This document shows positions 1-7,083 of a stretch of 7,866 nucleotides of DNA, piece after piece. Source of the DNA: an uncultured Bacteroidales bacterium (GTDB lineage: Bacteria; Bacteroidota; Bacteroidia; Bacteroidales; UBA932); assembly GCA_945982095.1 (NCBI GenBank), contig CAMFRR010000032.1, positions 1 to 7,866 on the forward strand, read 5' to 3'. The position numbers and the translations under genes were made by a program. Below the pieces are notes generated by a model. The model was not told the DNA's origin, did not search any database, and saw only the letters and a program-made list of their open reading frames with translations. Every line of letters starts with the position of its first letter. Within the stretch, counting starts at the first letter, position 1.

Positions 1-2
1 AT

Positions 3-392
3 TCATTGTTCTATTCAGATTCAGGACTAAATAATTCCCGAATTATACTTGTTAAAGATGCTAATAGTGTCACTTTCGAGAATAATACTATATATAAAAT
101 TAATCCAGGGACGAATAACGGCGTAATCCATGCGAATAACTCAGTTAATAATGTTACTGTGTCAAACTGTCTGTTCAGCTTTGGTCAACTTAGTGGCAAT
201 GCGTATATTTATAATAAGAACAAAGTTGGGGATAGTCCTATAATTACGAATTGCTATTACAACTGGAGCGGTAATTATAAAGTTCTTCCTTATAATGGTT
301 ATCAAGGATCCGATCTCGCCAATACCTCGGGCATTTGCGGCACTGAGCCTCCGTACGCCTCAAAGGTCTCTGGCTGCGGCGCACAGCGATAA
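3..392 (+). CDS. C-terminal part of a parallel beta-helix (pectate-lyase-like) protein, 5' truncated
   Basis: The reading frame is open from the first full codon at position 3 to TAA at 390-392, so only the last ~129 residues are present and the true start lies upstream. The translation shows repeating short strands rich in Asn, Val, Thr and Ile (for example SVTFENNTIYKI, NVTVSNCLFSF, SPIITNCYYNWSG), the ladder pattern of a right-handed parallel beta-helix. Such ends occur in Bacteroidota pectate-lyase-like and DUF4957/DUF5123 surface proteins of polysaccharide loci. The tail (EPPYASKVSGCGAQR) loosely resembles the 'V...AGA' ends of PL1-type pectate lyases, but the catalytic part is not in the window, so enzyme activity cannot be claimed. 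The first 300 bases are about 32% GC, clearly below the rest of the window, while the last ~90 bases are GC-rich. A strong terminator hairpin follows, so this is probably the last gene of an upstream unit. Confidence 0.72.
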   Translation, partial: SLFYSDSGLNNSRIILVKDANSVTFENNTIYKINPGTNNGVIHANNSVNNVTVSNCLFSFGQLSGNAYIYNKNKVGDSPIITNCYYNWSGNYKVLPYNGYQGSDLANTSGICGTEPPYASKVSGCGAQR

Positions 393-422
393 ACCCTGAC
401 TTATAAAAATATTTACCTCTAT

Positions 423-480
423 GACCCTCGGAAAGGATGAGGAGCATTGTGCTTTTCGGACTTTCCGGGGTCTTGTTTTT
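423..480 (+). terminator. Long bipartite hairpin with T-run: intrinsic terminator
   Basis: The arms GACCCTCGGAAAG (423-435) and CTTTCCGGGGTC (461-472) pair over 12 bp with one bulged T at 428. Inside, after a 3x3 internal loop, 439-446 pairs with 450-457 (8 bp including two G-U) around a TTG loop. TTGTTTTT follows directly at 473-480. This is the form of a Rho-independent terminator, lying 30 bases after the stop of the beta-helix gene. It ends only 11 bases before the ATG of the possible small gene at 492. It could therefore also act as a leader attenuator if a promoter lies before it, but I see no clear promoter there. Confidence 0.8.
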
Positions 481-491
481 GGGAACAAAAA

Positions 492-629
492 ATGAATATT
501 TATTCGGCACCTTGTTGTGAGGAAAGTTCTTGCCCCTGCGATATGCAACTATTGGCTGACAGCAATGTGGAGAATTATGGGCAGAGGCAGGATTGGGATG
601 GCGGAAAGGATTGGGAAATAATTGATTGA
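492..629 (+). CDS. Possible 45-residue small acidic Cys-containing protein
   Basis: ATG at 492 is preceded by an A-rich leader (GGGAACAAAAA), the usual initiation context in Bacteroidota. The frame ends with TGA at 627-629, ten bases before the ATG of the lipoprotein gene, so coupled translation is possible. The peptide begins MNIYSAPCCEESSCPCDM, has Cys at 8, 9, 14 and 16, then an acidic tail rich in Asp, Trp and Gly ending DWEIID. It has no signal peptide or membrane segment. The pattern of an N-terminal Tyr-x-x-Pro, a central 'MxLLADS'-like stretch and a W/D-rich end recalls short uncharacterised proteins common in Bacteroidales genomes; that likeness is from memory and not tested. No function can be given. 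Alternatively it is a chance frame in the leader of the next gene. Confidence 0.4.
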   Translation: MNIYSAPCCEESSCPCDMQLLADSNVENYGQRQDWDGGKDWEIID

Positions 630-639
630 TTCAAAGTAT

Positions 640-2937
640 ATGGAAAAAAGATTCAACTTTCTGGGCTTATGCCTTGTGGCTTTGTGTCTTGCGGCCTGCA
701 AGAAAACGGAGACTGACGGTGGCACGGGCATAGTATTGACAGCTCATATGGATGACAGTCCTATAGTTGCCAAAACTACACTTCTCAATTCCAGCCAGGT
801 AAGGTGGTCGGAATCTGATGCCATCACTGTGCTCGGCAGCGGGAAGTATTATCATTCCATATCGACCAGCGTGAGCAATGAAGGTAAGTTGGCCCGCTTT
901 ACTATGCCTGCAGGCACGGAGGGCAGCTTTGCCCTGTACCCAAAAAACGAGAAAGCCACTTATTCCACCGATAAGCTGCACACCACTTTGACGGCTGTGC
1001 AGAAGTCTGTGCGTGACGGTTTTGCTGACGGAGTCAATCTCGCCGCCTCCAGGTTTGAGGGTGAGGACCTGTTTTTTCAAAATGCTGGAGCTCTTCTGAG
1101 CCTGAAGCTGAATGATGACAACATAAGCCGTATATCCCTTAGAGCCAGCGACGGCTCCGCAATTGCGGGTGATTGCCTGCTGGAATTCGGGAAGGATGGA
1201 AAACTTGTCCTGGCTGCAGCCAATACCGGGAGCTCGGACAGTGTCACTCTCGAAGGTGAATTCGTAAATGGCGGAACTTATTGCTTTGTGGTTTTCCCGG
1301 GCACATACAAGGGTCTGGACATTACAGTTACCAATAATCTGGGCCAGAGCGTATCCCTGCACAACGCCAACACCATCAGCGTGGACAGGAACAGCAATGT
1401 CTTTATAGCAGATTTGCCTGAGCTCAAAGACAAACTCACCGCAAAGCCTGTGGATGTGGGCCTGGATTTTTCTTATGCCGGCTACAATCACGGTGAGAGC
1501 GCTCCTGCAGAACGCAGCATAGCGGATCTCAAGGCCGCAGGCTACAGGATTTGCAACGCAAAGACAGAAGGCAAGCTCAAAGCTGATGGCTCAAGCTCTG
1601 ACCGTAAAGCCTTCATAGCCTGGCTTGGAACAATTTTCACCAGGGTGAATTCAGATTCCGACCTGAGGTTCCAGAATAAAAGTGGAAAGACTGTAATCTA
1701 TTTCCCAGAAGGCACTTATGAGCTCCAGGGCGATAACGACGAAGATTTCGGAAAGACCATATTCATAGAAGGCAACGACATAATCCTCAAAGGAGATGGC
1801 CGAGACAAGACCATTCTGCGTATGTCGGCCTCCAACGAACAGTCCAAGAAAGTGCTGCTTAGCTTCAAGAACCAGAGCGGCAATGCCATGCTGTCTAAAG
1901 TGACGTCAGATTCGCCAAAGGGAGAGAAAAGCGTCACGGTGGAGTCAGAGCTCAGCCTTAAGGCCGGCGACTGGGTGCTGCTTGAATTGGAGGACAAGAG
2001 CCAGGCAGCCATTGAGGCTGAGTTCAATGAAAGCTGTCCATATGACAGCCAGTGGACTGAATTCACCAGCAAGGGTGTGATGGTGAAGGAATATCATCAG
2101 ATAGCCAGCGTAGATGGCAACAGGATTACTTTCAAAGAGCCGCTCATGCATGCCGTGAACAAGAATTTTAACTGGAAAATCAAGAGCTATCCTCACTACA
2201 GCGGGCTGGGCATAGAAGATCTGTGCTTCGAAGGTAATCAGCCGGACGGATATGACATCGCTAAGCATCTCAGCGCCGCATATGATGAAGCCTACAAGCT
2301 GCTCAACTTCTCACGCATTGTAAATGGCTGGATTCGCAGGGTGGATTTTGTCAATGTAAGCGAAGCTGCCACCTTGATGATGTGCGCAAATGTGTCCGTA
2401 TACGACATCAATATCAGTGGCAATATAGGGCATTCGGCCATACGCTCGCAGGAATCGACCCGTGTTTTCATAGGTAAGGTCAGGGACAGCGCAGGAAATG
2501 GCCGTGGTCAGTTCCACTCCGTGGGCGTTTCAAAACCATCTATAGGCACAGTGATATGGAGATGCAGCTGGGGCAGCGAAACCTGCTTCGAGTCACATGC
2601 CTCCCAGCCTCGTGCAACCCTCATCGATGCCTGCGAAGGTGGTTGGAACAAAATGAGACAGGGCGGCGCACTGTCTTCACTCCCTAATCATATGCAGGAC
2701 CTTGTGATTTGGAATTTCAATGCCACGGGCGGTGATGGGGGAGCTTGGGACTGGTGGAATTATGGCACCCACACCTGGAAATTTCTACAGCCTGTGATTG
2801 TGGGATTCCACGGTCTGGGATGCACATTCAGCAATGCCACTGTGGTTTCGAACGGAACATCGGTGGTGCCTGAGTCCCTTTATGAGTCGCAACTCAGGGC
2901 AAGAATTGGCAGTTTGTGGACCGAAAGTATACAATAA
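640..2937 (+). CDS. Surface lipoprotein: fimbrillin-like domain + beta-helix/DUF4955 protein
   Basis: The product is 765 residues. ATG at 640 is preferred over the upstream TTG at 622 because it gives a clean lipoprotein signal MEKRFNFLGLCLVALCLAAC, with lipidated Cys20 followed by KKTETD, suggesting an outer-membrane lipoprotein. Residues ~25-265 look like a Bacteroidota fimbrillin/Mfa-like beta-sandwich: VRWSESDAITV at 54-64, a 'FALYP' strand, and the 'FFQNAGALLSLKL' strand. A new domain begins near 272 (DVGLDFSYAGYNHGE), the opening typical of DUF4955 proteins. It continues with a pectate-lyase-like entry motif (TVIYFPEGTY, 351-360), helix strands such as IEDLCFEGN (525-533), and conserved residues toward the end (FHSVGVS 625-631, CFESHASQP 649-657, HTWKFLQPVIVGFHG 711-725, PESLYESQL). 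The fold suggests binding or cleaving an extracellular polysaccharide; catalytic residues are not known to me, so activity is open. A heparinase-type lyase follows 92 bases later. Confidence 0.85.
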   Translation: MEKRFNFLGLCLVALCLAACKKTETDGGTGIVLTAHMDDSPIVAKTTLLNSSQVRWSESDAITVLGSGKYYHSISTSVSNEGKLARFTMPAGTEGSFALYPKNEKATYSTDKLHTTLTAVQKSVRDGFADGVNLAASRFEGEDLFFQNAGALLSLKLNDDNISRISLRASDGSAIAGDCLLEFGKDGKLVLAAANTGSSDSVTLEGEFVNGGTYCFVVFPGTYKGLDITVTNNLGQSVSLHNANTISVDRNSNVFIADLPELKDKLTAKPVDVGLDFSYAGYNHGESAPAERSIADLKAAGYRICNAKTEGKLKADGSSSDRKAFIAWLGTIFTRVNSDSDLRFQNKSGKTVIYFPEGTYELQGDNDEDFGKTIFIEGNDIILKGDGRDKTILRMSASNEQSKKVLLSFKNQSGNAMLSKVTSDSPKGEKSVTVESELSLKAGDWVLLELEDKSQAAIEAEFNESCPYDSQWTEFTSKGVMVKEYHQIASVDGNRITFKEPLMHAVNKNFNWKIKSYPHYSGLGIEDLCFEGNQPDGYDIAKHLSAAYDEAYKLLNFSRIVNGWIRRVDFVNVSEAATLMMCANVSVYDINISGNIGHSAIRSQESTRVFIGKVRDSAGNGRGQFHSVGVSKPSIGTVIWRCSWGSETCFESHASQPRATLIDACEGGWNKMRQGGALSSLPNHMQDLVIWNFNATGGDGGAWDWWNYGTHTWKFLQPVIVGFHGLGCTFSNATVVSNGTSVVPESLYESQLRARIGSLWTESIQ

Positions 2938-2950
2938 TGCGGAAATTTAT

Positions 2951-2958
2951 TATATTTG
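2951..2958 (+). promoter_or_regulatory. Candidate Bacteroides-type -7 promoter element (TATATTTG)
   Basis: TATATTTG matches the Bacteroidota primary-sigma -7 consensus TAnnTTTG exactly. It lies 13 bases after the lipoprotein stop and 71 bases before the heparinase ATG, which would give a leader of about 65 bases. The -33 TTTG is not seen at the usual 19-21 base spacing; the nearest TTTG (2913-2916) is too far away. The element sits in a small AT palindrome (ATTATA 2949-2954, TTTG loop, TATAAT 2959-2964) that could bind a regulator or be chance in AT-rich DNA. Confidence 0.45.
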
Positions 2959-3029
2959 TATAATTACAGCTTCCCGCAGGCCCTTTCTGAAGGACACGAA
3001 GTTTACGTATATACATAAAGGTCAAAAAC

Positions 3030-5066
3030 ATGAAACGACTCTTGATTCTTGCAGCTTTATTGGGTCTTATCTTATCCGTTAACGTTAACGGATATAGTGC
3101 CACACGCGAAGATACGGTCAAGGATATTTTGGTAGAAGAATTCAGCCAAAGTGGGGCCTCGGACTTCTTTGTAGCCGGTTCACGTTGGGTGCCTCTGCCC
3201 GAATACTCCGATCGTGAGGGCTGGGATTCCTGCCTCGGTGCATATGCTCAGCAATATATAAAAGGAGGCGAGAAGTATCTCGACTACAAATGGCAGTCGG
3301 TGCCTGCAACGGCCTATCTTGAGTATGAACGCAGTGGTGAGCGTAAGATAATGGAGACCCCACTGGACCAGAATAGGCTGGCTCTCAATGCCTTGATGTT
3401 GGCTGAGCTGGCTGAGGGCAAGGGACGTTTCCTGGACAGACTGCTTGACGGGGCCTGGCATTTTGCCCATATGCCATCGTGGGTGCTGTCTGCCCACCAG
3501 CCGCGTCAGAAGTCGAAACGCAGCCTTCCCGACAGCAGGGAACAGCTCATAGACCTGGTGTCCGGAGGATGCGGCGCCACAATGTCCTACATCCTGTATT
3601 TCTTCAAAGACAGTTTCGATGCCATAGATCCGTCAATTTCTTTCGAAATCTCCAGGGCCATCAAACGTAACATTCTCGACCCTTATCTCAATGAGGATGA
3701 GGACAATGCAAACTGGTGGCTGGGCTTTACCGGGGCGAATGGAGGCATAGTCAACAACTGGAACCCGTGGTGCAACTCTGACACTATATTGGCTTTTCTG
3801 CTGGTGGAAGAGGATCAGAAAAGGCTCGATGCCGCCGTATGGAAATCTGTGCGTTCGGTGGACAAGTTCATAAACTACGTCAAGAAGGATGGAGCCTGTG
3901 AAGAGGGTCCATCTTATTGGCAGCATGCAGCAGGCAAACTGTATGATTATCTCCAGATTATGCATGATGCTTCCCAGGGCCGTTACAATATGTTCAGCCA
4001 CTGGCTTGTACGCGCTATGGGAGAATATATTTCACGCAGCTATATAGCTGACGGATACGTGGTTAACTTTGCAGATGCCACAGCTAAGCTGAGCCTGGAT
4101 CCGAGCGTGGTTTATAATTACGGCAAGGCTGTGGGCAGCGACGAAATGATGGACTTCGCGATATATAATCTGGCTGACAAGGAAAAGTCCCGCTTCAAGG
4201 AGCCTAAGGCCGTGATATGGAAAGATTCTTTCCGTTCGCTGTGCAGCATACGAAATCTGGAAGAGATGAAACATAGGGTGGAAGAACTGAACTCTGCCGG
4301 AAACTTCAATGCTTCTCTTGAGGAATTGCGCAAATGCGTGCCGCCTGTAGTGTGGTATGAGCTCACGGAGTTCTGTTACATGAAAAACCGCAGCGGATGG
4401 TTCTTCGGGGCAAAGGGCGGACACAACAACGAGAGCCACAACCACAATGATGTAGGTTCCTTCCTTCTGTATATGGACGGAGTGCCTATGTTCATAGATG
4501 CAGGAGTAGGTACATACACCAAAAAGACTTTCAGCTCAGAGCGTTACACCATATGGTCAATGCAGACGAACTACCACAATCTTCCTCTAATCAATGGCAC
4601 TGCCCAGCACGAGGGGGCCGAATACCACAGCCGTGATGCGAAGGCCGGGAAGAATTCTTTCTGTCTGGACATCTCTGGAGCCTACACGGAAGATGCATGT
4701 TGCAAAAGTTGGAAAAGAACTTATATTTTGACGGATAAAAGCTTGAAAATCAGCGACATATATTCTCTCTCCGAACGCCGTGCCGCAGATGTCCTGAATT
4801 TTATGGTACAGGGTCAGGTGCATTTGCCTGGAGATGTGCTGGAGGATGGTACAAAATTGCACAAGGGCGAGATAGTGGTGGAGAATATGGGTAAGAAAGC
4901 CTTGCTGAGATTTCCTGTAAGTATGATTCCTTCCGTTGAGGCTATAAGCCTTGACGACCCGCGTCTCAGCAATGTATGGGGTCCTTCAATAAGGCGCATT
5001 TCTTTGACTTCCGCTGCGGATGCCCCTGCGAGCGGCAGATATGATTTCACAATTACCAGTTATTGA
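3030..5066 (+). CDS. Heparinase II/III-family polysaccharide lyase
   Basis: The product is 678 residues. It starts MKRLLILAALLGLILSVNVNGYSA, a type I signal peptide with likely cleavage after GYSA, so the enzyme is exported, probably to the periplasm. The ATG at 3030 has AAAGG eight bases upstream. Residues ~25-340 form the helical (alpha/alpha toroid) domain, with NWWLGFTGANGGIVNNWNP at 228-246 and EGPSYWQ at 292-298. The C-terminal ~250 residues are the beta-sandwich heparinase II/III domain, with the histidine cluster GHNNESHNHND at 464-474. In PL12/PL21-type lyases an Asn/His pair, a Tyr and a sandwich-domain His carry out beta-elimination at uronic acids. N242/N243, Y296 and H470/H472 are the likely counterparts, so the enzyme looks intact. 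Products would carry a 4,5-unsaturated uronate. Substrate (glycosaminoglycan, ulvan, alginate or other) and exact PL family cannot be fixed by eye. It heads a tight four-gene run, the next gene starting one base after its stop. Confidence 0.9.
   Translation: MKRLLILAALLGLILSVNVNGYSATREDTVKDILVEEFSQSGASDFFVAGSRWVPLPEYSDREGWDSCLGAYAQQYIKGGEKYLDYKWQSVPATAYLEYERSGERKIMETPLDQNRLALNALMLAELAEGKGRFLDRLLDGAWHFAHMPSWVLSAHQPRQKSKRSLPDSREQLIDLVSGGCGATMSYILYFFKDSFDAIDPSISFEISRAIKRNILDPYLNEDEDNANWWLGFTGANGGIVNNWNPWCNSDTILAFLLVEEDQKRLDAAVWKSVRSVDKFINYVKKDGACEEGPSYWQHAAGKLYDYLQIMHDASQGRYNMFSHWLVRAMGEYISRSYIADGYVVNFADATAKLSLDPSVVYNYGKAVGSDEMMDFAIYNLADKEKSRFKEPKAVIWKDSFRSLCSIRNLEEMKHRVEELNSAGNFNASLEELRKCVPPVVWYELTEFCYMKNRSGWFFGAKGGHNNESHNHNDVGSFLLYMDGVPMFIDAGVGTYTKKTFSSERYTIWSMQTNYHNLPLINGTAQHEGAEYHSRDAKAGKNSFCLDISGAYTEDACCKSWKRTYILTDKSLKISDIYSLSERRAADVLNFMVQGQVHLPGDVLEDGTKLHKGEIVVENMGKKALLRFPVSMIPSVEAISLDDPRLSNVWGPSIRRISLTSAADAPASGRYDFTITSY
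3073..3094. repeat. Perfect 22-bp palindrome inside the lyase signal-peptide coding region
   Basis: The 22 bases are identical to their reverse complement; the core is CCGTTAACGTTAACGG, centred between 3083 and 3084. It lies 43-64 bases after the A of the lyase ATG and encodes SVNVNG of the signal peptide (residues 16-21). As RNA it could form a 9-bp stem with an ACGT loop; as DNA it has the symmetric CG centre seen in many LacI-type operators. Its role is unknown and it may follow from the repeated Val-Asn codons (GTT AAC GTT AAC). Confidence 0.6.
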
Positions 5067-5067
5067 T

Positions 5068-6267
5068 ATGATGAAGAATAGCTTTCTTTGTGCAGCGCTT
5101 GCAATTTTTATGACGGCTGCATCTTGTACCGAGGCCGTGACGGTGGTGGTTGAAAATCCCACTTCCCACAAGAGACTGCCGGAGATGGTGGAGCTGGATT
5201 TCGCCACTCTGGCCTCTGAACTGGCCCTTGTCGAGGGCGAGACCTTAGTGCTCAAGATAAACGGCAAGGAGCAGCCCTACCAGATAACTCACGACAACAA
5301 GTTTATTTTCCTCACTGAACTCGAGGCCGGAGCTAAGGCCGAGTGCGTAATAAGCAAGGGAAAGCCTTCGGAGTTTGAAACCATAGCCTATGGAAATGTC
5401 CATCCTGAGCGTATGGAGGATATGGCCTGGGAGAACGATAAGGTGGGGTTCAGGGCGTATGGTCCTGCACTTCAGGCTCTTGGAGAAAAGGGCTTCGGCT
5501 ACGACCTCTTTGTCAAGAGGGGAACGAAGCTCCCGGTTCTGGACAAGATGTATGCAATGGAGACAGACAAGGAGGTGTGGGCAAAGATTAACGAACTCAA
5601 AAAGACTGACCCTGAGGCTGCCGAGCAGATGCGTCTGGGAATTACCTATCACGTGGACAGAGGCAATGGAATGGATTGTTACGCTGTGGGCCCGACTCTT
5701 GGTGCAGGTGTTGCGGCATTGATGGGGGAAGACGGAATCCTGTTCCCGTGGTGTTACGAAAAATATGAGATACTCGACAACGGCCCTCTGCGTTTCCAGG
5801 TAAGGCTACAGTTCAAACCTGTGCAAATACCAGGGGGAGAGACGGTTACGGAGATACGTACCATTACGCTTGACGCCGGTTCGCATATGAACAGGACCTT
5901 AGTGAGTTATGAAGGGCTGGAGCAGCAGCGAAGCATAGTGAGCGGAATAGTTATGCACGGGGAAAACAATGCTTATGCCTGCGAAAAGAACTGGATAGCC
6001 TTTGATGACCCTACAACCGGCAGCGACAACGGCCGCATATTCCTTGGCCACTGCTATACCCAGGAACCTGAAAGCACGGGGCTTGAATGCGGGCACGTGT
6101 TGGGCTATGGAAGTATAGCACCGGGCGAAAGCTTTGAATACTACTGGGGTTTCGCATGGGATAGGGCCGTGGAGAACGGCATCATCAGCTTTGACATTTG
6201 GAAGGGTTATATGAAAACCTTTTCCGAACAGCTGAAAAATCCACTGAAAATATCTATAAATCAATAA
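5068..6267 (+). CDS. DUF4861 family lipoprotein
   Basis: The product is 399 residues. ATG at 5068 (or the next codon, ATG 5071) is chosen over ATG 5020 because it begins a lipoprotein signal, MMKNSFLCAALAIFMTAASC, with Cys20 as lipid site; the 5020 start would bury this signal and overlap the lyase gene. The body matches what I know of DUF4861: a beta-rich opening (VVVENPTSHKRLPEMVEL), the signature VHPERMEDMAWENDKVGFR (111-129) followed by AYGPAL, a DCYAVGPTLGAG segment (203-214), then EKYEILDNGPLRFQ and LDAGSHMNR. DUF4861 proteins recur in Bacteroidota loci for uronic-acid-containing polysaccharides next to lyases and unsaturated-uronate genes; I know of no firmly established activity. The one-base spacing after the lyase implies coupled translation and a shared job, perhaps on the lyase products in the periplasm. 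It ends with tandem stops TAATAA. Confidence 0.85.
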   Translation: MMKNSFLCAALAIFMTAASCTEAVTVVVENPTSHKRLPEMVELDFATLASELALVEGETLVLKINGKEQPYQITHDNKFIFLTELEAGAKAECVISKGKPSEFETIAYGNVHPERMEDMAWENDKVGFRAYGPALQALGEKGFGYDLFVKRGTKLPVLDKMYAMETDKEVWAKINELKKTDPEAAEQMRLGITYHVDRGNGMDCYAVGPTLGAGVAALMGEDGILFPWCYEKYEILDNGPLRFQVRLQFKPVQIPGGETVTEIRTITLDAGSHMNRTLVSYEGLEQQRSIVSGIVMHGENNAYACEKNWIAFDDPTTGSDNGRIFLGHCYTQEPESTGLECGHVLGYGSIAPGESFEYYWGFAWDRAVENGIISFDIWKGYMKTFSEQLKNPLKISINQ

Positions 6268-6283
6268 TAAAACAATCAACATT

Positions 6284-7078
6284 ATGGTAAATTTTTCACT
6301 TGAAGGAAAAGTGGCTCTCGTAACAGGAGCAGCTTACGGTATCGGTTTCGCAATGGCACAGGCTTTGGCTGAGGCTGGAGCGAAGATTGCTTTCAACTGC
6401 CGTTCACAGGAAAATATGGATAAGGCCCTGGCCGCTTATAAGGAGCTGGGCATTGAAGCCAAAGGATATATATGCGACGCGACAGATGAGGAAGGTGTGA
6501 AGGCTATGGTTGCTGACATAGCGGCTACACTCGGCCCTGTGGACATTCTGGTGAACAATGCAGGCATCATCAAACGTATCCCTATGCACGAAATGCCGGC
6601 AGAAGAGTTCCGTCAGGTGATAGACATCGACCTGGTTGCTCCTTATATATGTGCAAAGGCAGTTCTGCCGGGAATGATGGAAAGGCGCTCAGGCAAAATC
6701 ATCAACATATGCTCTATGATGTCGGAGCTGGGCCGCGAGACAGTATCGGCTTATGCTTCGGCTAAAGGTGGCCTGAAGATGCTCACACGCAACATTGCTT
6801 CTGAATACGGCCAGTACAATATCCAGTGTAACGGTATTGGCCCGGGCTATATCGCCACTCCTCAGACTGCTCCTCTGCGTGAGCGCCAGCCAGACGGCAG
6901 CCGTCATCCTTTCGATTCTTTCATCGTAGCCAAGACTCCTGCTGAGCGTTGGGGTACTCCTGAGGACCTGATGGGCCCTGTTGTGTTCCTGGCATCAGAA
7001 GCTTCGGACTTTGTGAACGGTCACGTGCTGTATGTGGACGGAGGTATTCTTGCTTATATAGGCAAACAGCCTAAGTAA
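6284..7078 (+). CDS. SDR dehydrogenase, gluconate 5-dehydrogenase / KduD type
   Basis: The product is 264 residues, the usual size of a classical short-chain dehydrogenase, with no signal peptide and therefore cytoplasmic. The Rossmann motif TGAAYGIG is at 14-21, NNAG at 91-94, catalytic Ser144 in ICSMMSE, and the YxxxK pair at Tyr157/Lys161. The family's PGYIAT segment is at 187-192 and the VDGG end at 251-254. The subfamily-specific stretches GKIINICSMMSELGRETVSA and QTAPLRERQPDGSRHPFD are typical of the Bacteroidota enzymes annotated as gluconate 5-dehydrogenase. In lyase loci such enzymes likely reduce 2,5-diketo-3-deoxygluconate to 2-keto-3-deoxygluconate (the KduD step) rather than act on gluconate; this is inferred from context. 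Asp116 stands where most SDRs have the tetrad Asn. The gene follows the DUF4861 gene by 16 bases with an A-rich leader and precedes the permease by five. Confidence 0.92.
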   Translation: MVNFSLEGKVALVTGAAYGIGFAMAQALAEAGAKIAFNCRSQENMDKALAAYKELGIEAKGYICDATDEEGVKAMVADIAATLGPVDILVNNAGIIKRIPMHEMPAEEFRQVIDIDLVAPYICAKAVLPGMMERRSGKIINICSMMSELGRETVSAYASAKGGLKMLTRNIASEYGQYNIQCNGIGPGYIATPQTAPLRERQPDGSRHPFDSFIVAKTPAERWGTPEDLMGPVVFLASEASDFVNGHVLYVDGGILAYIGKQPK

Positions 7079-7083
7079 TTGAT

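Noticed and set aside
306..315. GGATCC followed by GATC at the composition step, possible cloning junction
   Set aside because: No vector or linker sequence flanks it and the reading frame continues; a single restriction site is expected by chance.
622..639. Upstream TTG start for the lipoprotein gene
   Set aside because: It would add six polar residues before the lipoprotein signal peptide; ATG 640 gives a normal signal.
667..1491. 274-residue minus-strand open frame
   Set aside because: It is entirely antisense to the fimbrillin-like part of the lipoprotein gene, has no recognisable domain and no start signal; a shadow frame.
2970..3001. Weak stem (CTTC/GAAG with inner CCTT-TCTG-AAGG) between the lipoprotein and lyase genes
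   Set aside because: Only 4-bp arms with large loops and no proper T-run; not a credible terminator.
5020..5067. Upstream ATG start for the DUF4861 gene
   Set aside because: It overlaps the lyase gene and places 16 non-signal residues ahead of the lipoprotein signal that begins at 5068.
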